Source of the DNA: Nitrospiraceae bacterium
GTDB lineage: Bacteria; Nitrospirota; Thermodesulfovibrionia; Thermodesulfovibrionales; UBA1546
Length of the DNA stretch: 8,722 bases
Reading direction: 5' to 3'
Assembly: GCA_003535475.1 (NCBI GenBank)
Contig: DOHC01000302.1
Span: 1-8,722 of the forward strand
The notes below the pieces were generated by a model, which searched no databases, was not told where the DNA came from, and was given only the letters and a program-made list of their open reading frames with translations. Both the position numbers and the translations under genes were made by a program. Shown one piece after another: positions 1-5,545 of the stretch (position 1 is its first letter; each line of letters begins with the position of its first letter).

Positions 1-865
1 TGTGCATTTTAAATATCCAGAGCATCAAAAGGAGTGAAACCGGGAATACGATCAGAAGAAAATATTTTCCTGATTGATAAAGAAGTTTGTTTATGCCTGA
101 AAGGTTCTTGTAAAGGCTGTCCTTTGTTATCAGCGATACGCCGGGGAAAAGTCCTTCAATCCTCTTTGAAGCAGGCGACATATCCTTTGCGGACTTAAGG
201 GAAAGAAATGCCTGATTGACAACAGGCTCTCTCAGTCCGGCAAGCCTCAATGCCGTTCCATAAGGCAGAAATATCGAGGCGCTGCTCAGATTGCTCTGTT
301 CCTTAAAATCCACCAGTCCAACGACCTTAAACCTTTCTCCTCTTAGCTCAAAGTCCTTGCCCGTATCGTATCCGAACAGCTTCGCAAAATGGCGCTCAAG
401 GATTACTTCCCGCGCGTCATTATCCGAGAAAAAACCGCCGCCCTTCATGAGCAGTGATTCTATCTTTCTCATGCCCCTCAGCGGCTCTTCCTTCCTGACT
501 GCGATCAATGTCTTGGTATTCTGTACGTCGAAATCCCACAGCACAAGCGCTGTCGAAAAACCTTTTAATTCCTTTATGTCTGCAAGCTTTTCCGATACTG
601 TATTCAGCGGCATTGGATTCAGGTTAAAAGGCAGTATTATTCCCTGAGTCCTGACCTCTTTAGAATCCCTGTTGACCCTGTCATACTGAAGTATCAACTC
701 AGTCTCAAGAGTCTCAAGGGGTTTTTCCGCAAGCCCCTTAGCATGTTTTACCAGAATGACGGAAGCAGCAGGCAGGAAAAACATAAGCCCTATAAGCATA
801 ACAACCAAAAGCACCTTTTTCAGATAGAACAACTGGTTGCTGATCACTATTCTCAGGAGTTCCAT
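1..865 (-). CDS. ABC transporter permease, MacB/FtsX type (3' end missing)
   Basis: About 288 codons are visible from the ATG at 865-863; the frame runs off the left edge without a stop, so the C-terminus is missing. The N-terminus has a hydrophobic segment (about residues 15-38, containing VVMLIGLMFFLPAASVILV). A roughly 220-residue extracytoplasmic domain follows, of the MacB periplasmic core type, and a second membrane segment starts near residue 268 (FLLIVFPVSLLLMLWIF). That topology (one TM, large periplasmic domain, then the FtsX TM block) is the MacB/LolC/E pattern. The start is decided by GGGAGG at 877-872, six bases upstream, and the ATG shares one base with the upstream stop (TAATG), so translation is probably coupled. 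It follows the ATPase and thioredoxin-fold genes, so it is presumably the membrane partner of that ATPase. Substrate unknown: a lipoprotein, peptide or envelope-stress role are all possible. No cysteines are seen in the visible part. Confidence 0.85.
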   Translation of the reverse strand, partial: MELLRIVISNQLFYLKKVLLVVMLIGLMFFLPAASVILVKHAKGLAEKPLETLETELILQYDRVNRDSKEVRTQGIILPFNLNPMPLNTVSEKLADIKELKGFSTALVLWDFDVQNTKTLIAVRKEEPLRGMRKIESLLMKGGGFFSDNDAREVILERHFAKLFGYDTGKDFELRGERFKVVGLVDFKEQSNLSSASIFLPYGTALRLAGLREPVVNQAFLSLKSAKDMSPASKRIEGLFPGVSLITKDSLYKNLSGINKLLYQSGKYFLLIVFPVSLLLMLWIFKMH

Positions 866-1272
866 TATTTACCTCCCGCTGCGGATTTCAGGATTTGTCT
901 CAGGTCTTCATAACTCCAGTTGCCCTCAAACATCGGGACAAAGGCATTGCCTTTTTGGAAGTTCTTTAGAATGACCTGTCTCTTTCCAAGTGAAAACTGA
1001 TTTTTGCCGTTTACGAAAATCATTACTGGCGAATGCTCTTTGATATTGTATTTTGCGATATGTTTGCGGCTCTCAGGCGATTCAAAGCTGTACTTTTTCA
1101 CCGCTACGCCTTTAAACTCTTTAATGACCGATTCCACATCTCTTACTACCGCTTCGGCAGGAGGATGCGGGAGATAAAATATCTCAACCGTAACCGAATA
1201 AGCGTTACTCATTGCCGCAAACAAGAAAGCTGCAACCGCCAAAAAAGAATATATCATTGATTTTATTTTCAT
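865..1272 (-). CDS. Exported thioredoxin-fold protein lacking the CXXC motif
   Basis: This is a 135-aa protein with a clear Sec signal peptide (basic start MKIK, hydrophobic core residues 7-21, likely cleavage after S-N-A at 24), so it should act outside the cytoplasmic membrane. The mature part looks like a thioredoxin fold. A first strand VTVEIFYL (27-34) is followed where CXXC normally lies by P35-H-P-P-A, then a helix, a second strand and S81-P82-V-M-I-F-V-N-G. P82 matches the cis-proline and following strand of thioredoxins. There is no cysteine anywhere in the protein, so it cannot do dithiol chemistry; a binding or chaperone role is inferred. The ATG overlaps the stop of the ATPase gene (ATGA, 1269-1272) and its own stop overlaps the permease start, so it sits inside a three-gene coupled unit. 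The fold call rests on pattern reading, not on a structure prediction. Confidence 0.75.
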   Translation of the reverse strand: MKIKSMIYSFLAVAAFLFAAMSNAYSVTVEIFYLPHPPAEAVVRDVESVIKEFKGVAVKKYSFESPESRKHIAKYNIKEHSPVMIFVNGKNQFSLGKRQVILKNFQKGNAFVPMFEGNWSYEDLRQILKSAAGGK

Positions 1273-1925
1273 GACCTTATTTCTCCTTTTTGTAAAACAT
1301 ATGTTTTGTCCGTCTTTTGCGCTATGTCTTTGTCGTGGGTAACGATTATGAATGAAGTGAGCATTGTCTGATGGAGTTCCCTGAAAAGCGCCATGATGGA
1401 ATCGGACGTGGCAGAATCCAGATTGCCGGTCGGCTCGTCCGCAAGCACGATAACAGGCCGGTTCACAAGGCTGCGCGCGATTGCCACCCTCTGCTTCTCT
1501 CCTCCGCTCAGATTGTCCACCTTTTCTTTCAGTTTGTGTTTTAAACCGACCCTTTCCGCAAGCTCATTTACACGGCTTGTCTTGTCGTTATCCTTAATGT
1601 CCTTTCTCGGATAAATGCCGAGGAGAATATTGTCGGATACTGATAGGGACGGTATAAGCTTGAAGTCCTGAAACACAATGCCAATGTGTTTTAATCTGAA
1701 AGCGGCAAGAGACTCCTCGTCAATGCTGGTCAAATCATTGCCCTTAAACAGCGCCCTGCCCCTGTCGGGCTTTATAAGACCCGCCATAATGTTAAGAAGG
1801 GTGCTTTTACCCGCGCCCGATTTGCCCATAATACTTACCATCTCTTTTTCAGCGATAGAAAGAGATGTGTCTCTTAAAACTTCCTGACCTTTGTATGATT
1901 TTTTAATATTTTCCAATGCAAGCAT
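1269..1925 (-). CDS. ABC transporter ATP-binding protein, LolD/MacB family
   Basis: This 218-aa cytoplasmic ATPase powers the permease encoded two genes downstream. All nucleotide-binding motifs are intact: Walker A GKSGAGKST (34-42, Lys40), Q-loop Gln86 in FQDF, signature LSGGEKQR (139-146), Walker B VIVLAD (158-163) with catalytic Glu164, D-loop NLD (168-170) and H-loop His197 in VTHD. The length and the DEPTGNLD string are typical of the LolD/MacB/FtsE class, which pair with FtsX-type permeases. The start at 1925 is supported by AAGGAG at 1936-1931 seven bases upstream. The end overlaps the thioredoxin-fold gene by four bases. The 124-base spacer to the upstream 108-aa gene carries a stem-loop, so the two may or may not share one transcript. 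FtsE itself is unlikely, because the partner permease has a MacB-like periplasmic domain and no division genes are nearby. Confidence 0.93.
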   Translation of the reverse strand: MLALENIKKSYKGQEVLRDTSLSIAEKEMVSIMGKSGAGKSTLLNIMAGLIKPDRGRALFKGNDLTSIDEESLAAFRLKHIGIVFQDFKLIPSLSVSDNILLGIYPRKDIKDNDKTSRVNELAERVGLKHKLKEKVDNLSGGEKQRVAIARSLVNRPVIVLADEPTGNLDSATSDSIMALFRELHQTMLTSFIIVTHDKDIAQKTDKTYVLQKGEIRS

Positions 1926-1983
1926 AATTACTCCTTCATTTATAGAAATAGTTAGGTTTGTAAATTTATACCGCGCAAGCTAT

Positions 1984-2015
1984 CCTGAACATCCTCAGAC
2001 AGGATTCAGGAATCC
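1984..2015 (-). other. Intergenic stem-loop with two competing foldings
   Basis: Read on the minus strand, CCTGA-ATCCT-GTCTG-AGGAT-GT-TCAGG (2010 to 1984) gives a ten-pair stem with a two-base bulge and a five-base loop. The upstream bases offer an alternative, GGATTC-CT-GAATCC (2015 to 2002), which shares bases with the left arm, so both cannot form at once. It lies between the 108-aa gene and the ATPase gene. No T-run follows, so it is not a canonical intrinsic terminator. RNA processing, stabilisation or attenuation are possible. The rest of this gap holds only the ATPase ribosome binding site and a TATAAA (about 1957-1962) with no convincing -35. Confidence 0.5.
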
Positions 2016-2049
2016 ATCAGCTATGCGTGGGCATTGAGATTTCTTGTGG

Positions 2050-2376
2050 CTAAACAGCCGGAGGTTTTGTGGCTGGTTCAGAGAAGATATTTTTATAAAA
2101 ATTCATATCTGGAAAAGTGAAGGCTACTTCAGGGAAAGGCATCGGCGCTGCATTTATTGCGCAGCCGACGGTGAACACGAAAGTCTGGCCTGCCTGAAAC
2201 ATGGCTTTCTTGGCAGAGTCATCTGCGTCTGCTTTTGTTGGTGAGTGTTTTTTTAGAGGGCAGTGATGTACCTCTTTTGCCGTAAAACCGGTCTTTGCAG
2301 CCAGACCATAAGGACAGGTGTTCTGGATAATGAGAGAAAGTGCCAAAAACAATAAGAACATTCTCATGAGTTTCAT
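2050..2376 (-). CDS. Small exported protein of unknown function, Cys/His-containing
   Basis: I do not recognise this 108-aa protein. It has an N-terminal signal sequence (M-K-L-M-R-M then a hydrophobic stretch 7-17). Possible signal peptidase I cleavage lies around Ala26-Ala27; there is no proper lipobox before Cys21 (N-T-C). The rest contains T20-C-P-Y-G-L, H37-H-C-P-L-K-K, a charged lysine/aspartate stretch (42-57), a Cys72 and a Pro/Phe-rich tail (PMPFPEVAF, EPATKPPAV). The three cysteines and clustered histidines could bind metal or form a disulfide, but this is inference. No Shine-Dalgarno sequence is visible before the ATG at 2376; Met4 (2367) and Met6 (2361) are alternative starts. The upstream -10 box lies so close that the message may be leaderless. 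It is the first gene before the ATPase/thioredoxin-fold/permease cluster, on the same strand, suggesting a related role. Confidence 0.7.
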   Translation of the reverse strand: MKLMRMFLLFLALSLIIQNTCPYGLAAKTGFTAKEVHHCPLKKHSPTKADADDSAKKAMFQAGQTFVFTVGCAINAAPMPFPEVAFTFPDMNFYKNIFSEPATKPPAV

Positions 2377-2382
2377 ACATGT

Positions 2383-2388
2383 ATTATA
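2383..2388 (-). promoter_or_regulatory. -10 box TATAAT of the 108-aa gene
   Basis: A perfect TATAAT (2388 to 2383) lies on the minus strand just before the gene. No standard -35 hexamer is present: the best match, TTCATA (2413 to 2408), has a 19-base spacer and falls inside the tandem repeats. This suggests an activator-dependent promoter. The transcript would start around 2376, at or next to the first ATG. Confidence 0.5.
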
Positions 2389-2392
2389 TATA

Positions 2393-2425
2393 AGATTATG
2401 AAGGAATTATGAAGAAATGGTGAAG
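2393..2425 (-). promoter_or_regulatory. Three tandem 11-bp repeats, candidate OmpR/PhoB-type operator
   Basis: Read on the minus strand, three abutting 11-mers occur: CTTCACCATTT (2425-2415), CTTCATAATTC (2414-2404) and CTTCATAATCT (2403-2393). The last two share nine leading bases, and all three share CTTCA and AT at the same positions. A further 11-mer upstream (2436-2426, CTGCTTATTCC) matches at 7 of 11 and is not counted. Direct repeats phased at one helical turn in place of a -35 box are the hallmark of OmpR/PhoB-family response-regulator sites. Here the last copy starts 15 bp before the TATAAT, slightly closer than I recall for E. coli Pho boxes. The regulator itself is not in the window. 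Confidence 0.55.
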
Positions 2426-2452
2426 GGAATAAGCAGAAAAACTTTAAGGCTT

Positions 2453-2492
2453 TTCCCGACAAGTCGGAACTCGCCGAGGAGAGCAGCGGCGA
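2453..2492. repeat. Two adjacent inverted repeats after the lipoprotein gene
   Basis: Two small palindromes sit just downstream of the minus-strand lipoprotein gene: TCGCCG/CGGCGA (2471-2476 and 2487-2492, ten-base loop) and CCGAC/GTCGG (2456-2460 and 2463-2467, extendable with one bulge). Being G+C-rich in an A+T-rich gap they may stop or stabilise the upstream transcript. The nearest T-run on the minus strand (TTTTT) lies about 15 bases beyond the second stem, so a canonical intrinsic terminator is not supported. A dispersed chromosomal repeat is the other option. Confidence 0.35.
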
Positions 2493-2502
2493 AGACACTT
2501 TG

Positions 2503-4062
2503 TCACTTTGACTCTAGTTGTATCTCCGTTCCCTTATCAATGCTGTAGATAAGATATATCTGATAATTCTTCACCCACGGTTGTCTTAATGTGTAATCGG
2601 TTTTGTGCCAGAAGAATACCCATGGAGCATCGTCAACAATCATATTCTCAGCCTTTTCATAATACATATCTCTTTCTTTTGCTGTTTGTGCGTGCTGGCC
2701 TTTTTCAATAAGAGAATCTACCGCAGGATTTTTATATCTTGCCCTGTTCCCTGCAGGGCCGAGGTTTGCCGAGTGGAACAAGGGAAACAAAAAATTTTCA
2801 GGGTCGGGATAGTCAGCAAACCATCCAAGCCAGAACATGTCAGGCTCGCCTTTATTGATTGCATCTTTATATGCGCTCCATTCAAGCTGTTTGATATTTG
2901 CCTTAATCCCAACTTCTTTTAAATATGATTGTATTACCTCTGCAGTATCCACAACCTCATTGTCAGCTGTTATATAAAAATTCACTTCAAGCCCATCCGG
3001 ATAACCGGCAGCCTTTATTAACTCTCTGGCTTTTGACGGATTATATTTGTAAGATGCAGGCGCTTTCCATTTTCTCAGCATGTCAGGCACAGGCCCTGAT
3101 GCAATCCTTCCCCTACCTTCGTAAACAGTCCTTAACATCTTTCCCCTGTCAACTGCATAGTTCATTGCCTTTCTGAGAAGAGGATTATCAAAGGGCTTCT
3201 TTGAACAGTTAAGCCCGAGGTAATATGTGTTTATGCCGTTTATTGATGACATTAAATCTGACAGTTTTTTATCTTTTTTGAATCTGGAGAATGATGCTGC
3301 TGGAATAGTTATCACATCAAGATTCCCAAGTTCAAACTCTGTTATTGTAGTAAGGTCTTCGGGGATTATTTTATAGGCGATACCTTTGATTTTTGGAAGA
3401 CTGTCAAAATAGTCAGTTCTTGCCTCAAGCAGAAGTTCCCTGCTTGGAAGCCAGTGTCTTAGAATAAAGGGCCCGGTGCCAACAGGGAGAGATGAAAAAT
3501 CCACGCCCCATTTTTCTATTTCTTCCTTCGGGACTACATATGCAGCAGTCATTGCAAGGAGATTCAGGAATGGAGAGAATGGTTTATCAAGGGTTATCTC
3601 AAGCTTATAATCGTTTACTGTTTTTATGCCTGAAACCTCTTTCGCTTTACCATTCATAAACTCTCTTGCGCCTTTTATCTTGTCAAAGACCCATGTGTTT
3701 GGAGACCTTGTTTTTGGATTAAGAACTCTCTCAAACGAATGTTTGAAGTCTTTGGCAGTTGCTTCTCTGCCGTTGGAGAACCTTACGCCTTTTTTTAATT
3801 CAAATCTATATGCAAGCCCGTTTTCTGATATCTTCCACTTTGATGCTATGTCAGGAATAATATTTAAATCCTTATCCATTCTAACCAGCCCGTTGAAGAG
3901 CTTGGCTGAGAGGGAGCCTCCTGGTACATCCACAATAAGCGCAGGGTCAAGGGTTGTAGGGTTTGTATTAAGCCTGTAATAGATATAGCCGGACAGGCGG
4001 TTTTGAGGCGAGCATGCAAGCAGAAAGGCTAAGAGAATGTGAAAGAAAAGTATCCGTCTCAA
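2503..4062 (-). CDS. Oligopeptide-binding lipoprotein, ABC solute-binding family 5
   Basis: This 519-aa precursor has a signal peptide ending in the lipobox L-L-A-C17, so it is a lipid-anchored periplasmic binding protein. The body is the SBP family 5 (OppA/DppA) fold: Y85[10 protein letters not shown] with the following [10 protein letters not shown] region, PVGTGPF (193-199), [18 protein letters not shown] (289-306) and [12 protein letters not shown] (413-424). These proteins capture peptides, or sometimes nickel or sugars, for an ABC importer. The length is normal. The start is TTG (4062-4060), overlapping the yacG stop as TTGA; no other in-frame start would keep the signal peptide, and GAGGAG lies about 11 bases upstream. 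No permease or ATPase of the Opp type is adjacent, so it is an orphan here and its substrate is open. I am sure of the family but not of the ligand. Confidence 0.92.
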   Translation of the reverse strand: MRRILFFHILLAFLLACSPQNRLSGYIYYRLNTNPTTLDPALIVDVPGGSLSAKLFNGLVRMDKDLNIIPDIASKWKISENGLAYRFELKKGVRFSNGREATAKDFKHSFERVLNPKTRSPNTWVFDKIKGAREFMNGKAKEVSGIKTVNDYKLEITLDKPFSPFLNLLAMTAAYVVPKEEIEKWGVDFSSLPVGTGPFILRHWLPSRELLLEARTDYFDSLPKIKGIAYKIIPEDLTTITEFELGNLDVITIPAASFSRFKKDKKLSDLMSSINGINTYYLGLNCSKKPFDNPLLRKAMNYAVDRGKMLRTVYEGRGRIASGPVPDMLRKWKAPASYKYNPSKARELIKAAGYPDGLEVNFYITADNEVVDTAEVIQSYLKEVGIKANIKQLEWSAYKDAINKGEPDMFWLGWFADYPDPENFLFPLFHSANLGPAGNRARYKNPAVDSLIEKGQHAQTAKERDMYYEKAENMIVDDAPWVFFWHKTDYTLRQPWVKNYQIYLIYSIDKGTEIQLESK

Positions 4063-4235
4063 TCTGAATCTTTCTCCTCTTTTTTTTCTTCTTCAGCTTT
4101 TTCACCTGGGATCTTATATTCCTCAAACACCCATTTGCCGAGGTCAATGAGTTTGCATCTTTCAGAGCAGAATGGCCTATTTGGATTTTCTTCCCATGTT
4201 GTTGTCTTTTTGCATATAGGACATTTAATTTTCAT
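4059..4235 (-). CDS. yacG: DNA gyrase inhibitor YacG, zinc-ribbon protein
   Basis: This 58-aa protein is short but clear. It opens M-K-I-K-C5-P-I-C8-K and has R20-P-F-C23-S-E-R-C27-K-L-I-D-L-G-K-W, giving the C-X2-C...C-X3-C zinc ligands and the conserved F-C-S-x-R-C-K-x-x-D-L-x-x-W core of YacG. In E. coli YacG binds the GyrB C-terminal region and blocks DNA binding by gyrase. The C-terminus is a short acidic/lysine tail ([15 protein letters not shown]), usual for the family. The ATG at 4235 has only weak ribosome-binding complementarity (GAG about a dozen bases upstream). The stop TGA overlaps the TTG start of the lipoprotein gene, so both are probably on one message. In many proteobacteria yacG follows coaE; that neighbour is absent here. 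Confidence 0.93.
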   Translation of the reverse strand: MKIKCPICKKTTTWEENPNRPFCSERCKLIDLGKWVFEEYKIPGEKAEEEKKEEKDSD

Positions 4236-4268
4236 AGTATATTTTAACTCTTTTTATATTTTTTAGCT

Positions 4269-4297
4269 TTCAAATATCCAGTGATTTCTGCTAAAAT
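4269..4297 (+). promoter_or_regulatory. Candidate extended -10 promoter for the acyl-CoA dehydrogenase gene
   Basis: TTCAAA (4269-4274, 4 of 6 to TTGACA) is followed after 17 bases by TAAAAT (4292-4297, 5 of 6) preceded by TG-C (4289-4291), an extended -10. Transcription would start near 4304, giving a leader of about 90 bases. No convincing promoter was found on the minus strand for yacG in the same divergent gap. Confidence 0.45.
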
Positions 4298-4325
4298 TAA
4301 CTCGCAGTATAGAAAATGACTTTAG

Positions 4326-4372
4326 AGTTAAAAGTGATTTTGTCATGAGTTTCTCATTTTTAACTTTTAACT
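4326..4372 (+). other. Long inverted repeat in the leader of the acyl-CoA dehydrogenase gene
   Basis: AGTTAAAAG (4326-4334) is matched perfectly by CTTTTAACT (4364-4372). Inside, ATGAG-TTT-CTCAT (4345-4357) forms a second, nested perfect stem. The structure ends 12 bases before the GGAGG ribosome site. It may be a leader hairpin in the mRNA or, as DNA, an operator-like palindrome for a repressor. TTTTAAC is also repeated in tandem within the right arm. It is A+T-rich, so chance formation is possible. Confidence 0.4.
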
Positions 4373-4394
4373 TATTAGACAGTGGAGGTTTGTA

Positions 4395-5543
4395 ATGGAT
4401 TATTTTTTAACCGAAGAACAGGCAATGATAAGAGATCTTGCAAGGCAGATTGCGGAAGAAAAGATCGTGCCTGTAAGAAGAGAGCTTGACGAGAAAGAAG
4501 AATTCCCGTGGGAGATAATGAAGGTGCTTGCACAGTCAGACCTGTTCGGGCTTTTTATACCGGAAGAATACGGAGGACTCGGAAAGGGCAGCCTGGAGTT
4601 GTGCATCGCTGTTGAGGAACTCTCAAGGGCATGTCTTGGCGTCTCGACAACTTATGCTGCAAATGCGCTTGGAGCATATCCAATCCTTCTTTTCGGCTCT
4701 GATAAGCAGAAAAAGAAATATCTGCCTGACATAGCTTCAGGCAAAAGGCTTGTTGCCTTCGGTTTAACTGAGGCGAATGCTGGAAGCGATGCAGCAGGCA
4801 TACAGACAACTGCAAAACTTGCAGGAAATGAATATGTGCTTAACGGCACAAAGCAGTGGATAACAAACGGCGGCGAGGCAGAGGTATATACAATAATTGC
4901 CTTGACTGACAAGACAAAGGGACCGAGAGGCGCATCTGCTTTTATTGTGGAAAAAGGAACTCCAGGGTTTACTTTCGGCAAAAAAGAAGAGAAGATGGGA
5001 ATAAGAGCATCTTCAACAAGAGAGCTTGTGTTTGAAAACTGCAGAATCCCGAAGGAGAATATTATTTCAAAAGAAGGCGTGGGATTCGTAGTTGCGATGA
5101 AGACGCTGGATAATTCAAGGGCAGGAGTCGGCTCACAGGGAGTTGGCGTTGCGCAGGGCGCATTTGATGAGGCAGTGAAGTTTGCAAAGCAGAGAATTCA
5201 GTTCGGACATCCGATTATAAGTTTTCAGGCAGTTCAGCATATGCTTGCAGATATGGCGACAGACATAGAGGCTGCAAGGGCGCTTATCTATTCAGTTGCC
5301 AGATTCATGGACAGCGGCGCTAAAGATATAACGAAAGAATCAGCTATGGCAAAGGTCTTTGCTACTGATGTCGGCATGAGAGTTACGACAAATGCTGTTC
5401 AGGTGATGGGCGGATCGGGATATATGAGAGAGTATCCTGTTGAGAAGATGATGAGGGATGCAAAGATACTCCAGATATACGAGGGGACAAATCAGATTCA
5501 GAGGAATGTCATAGGACAGGCTCTGATGAAGAAGCAGAAATAA
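4395..5543 (+). CDS. Acyl-CoA dehydrogenase, short-chain/butyryl-CoA type
   Basis: This 382-aa flavoenzyme oxidises acyl-CoA to 2-enoyl-CoA and passes electrons to an electron-transfer flavoprotein in the cytoplasm. The three family domains are present: N-terminal helical (1-115), beta domain with GLTEANAGSD (123-132) and WITNGG (155-160), and C-terminal helical domain with QVMGGSGY (336-343). The catalytic base is Glu363 in Y-E-G-T-N-Q-I-Q-R, the position used by short/medium-chain and butyryl-CoA dehydrogenases rather than isovaleryl- or long-chain types. The length is standard. The start is fixed by GGAGG six bases upstream. It is a single plus-strand gene in a minus-strand neighbourhood, without etfA/etfB or thiolase genes beside it, so the exact chain length and pathway (beta-oxidation, butyrate, amino-acid or benzoate breakdown) cannot be told. 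It ends two bases from the convergent membrane-protein gene. Confidence 0.95.
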   Translation: MDYFLTEEQAMIRDLARQIAEEKIVPVRRELDEKEEFPWEIMKVLAQSDLFGLFIPEEYGGLGKGSLELCIAVEELSRACLGVSTTYAANALGAYPILLFGSDKQKKKYLPDIASGKRLVAFGLTEANAGSDAAGIQTTAKLAGNEYVLNGTKQWITNGGEAEVYTIIALTDKTKGPRGASAFIVEKGTPGFTFGKKEEKMGIRASSTRELVFENCRIPKENIISKEGVGFVVAMKTLDNSRAGVGSQGVGVAQGAFDEAVKFAKQRIQFGHPIISFQAVQHMLADMATDIEAARALIYSVARFMDSGAKDITKESAMAKVFATDVGMRVTTNAVQVMGGSGYMREYPVEKMMRDAKILQIYEGTNQIQRNVIGQALMKKQK

Positions 5544-5545
5544 AG

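Noticed and set aside
291..647. 118-codon plus-strand frame
   Set aside because: It is antisense to the ABC permease, whose frame, ribosome site and membrane segments are convincing.
1926..1980. TATAAA at about 1957-1962 as a promoter for the ATPase gene
   Set aside because: No -35 at an acceptable distance and no extended -10; could be real but cannot be supported.
2044..2244. 66-codon plus-strand frame
   Set aside because: It is antisense to the 108-aa exported protein gene; the product begins W-rich without any recognisable motif, and the minus frame has a signal peptide and promoter.
2406..2413. TTCATA as an ordinary -35 element
   Set aside because: It has a 19-base spacer and is part of the tandem 11-bp repeat, so an activator site explains it better.
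3626..3979. 117-codon plus-strand frame
   Set aside because: It is antisense to the solute-binding lipoprotein, with no family motif.
4039..4266. 75-codon plus-strand frame
   Set aside because: It is the complement of yacG; the minus strand encodes the conserved zinc-ribbon cysteines.
4236..4275. Minus-strand promoter for yacG (TTGAAA followed by A/T-rich boxes)
   Set aside because: Spacing from TTGAAA to the -10-like TATAAA or TAAAAT is 9 or 21 bases, outside the workable range.
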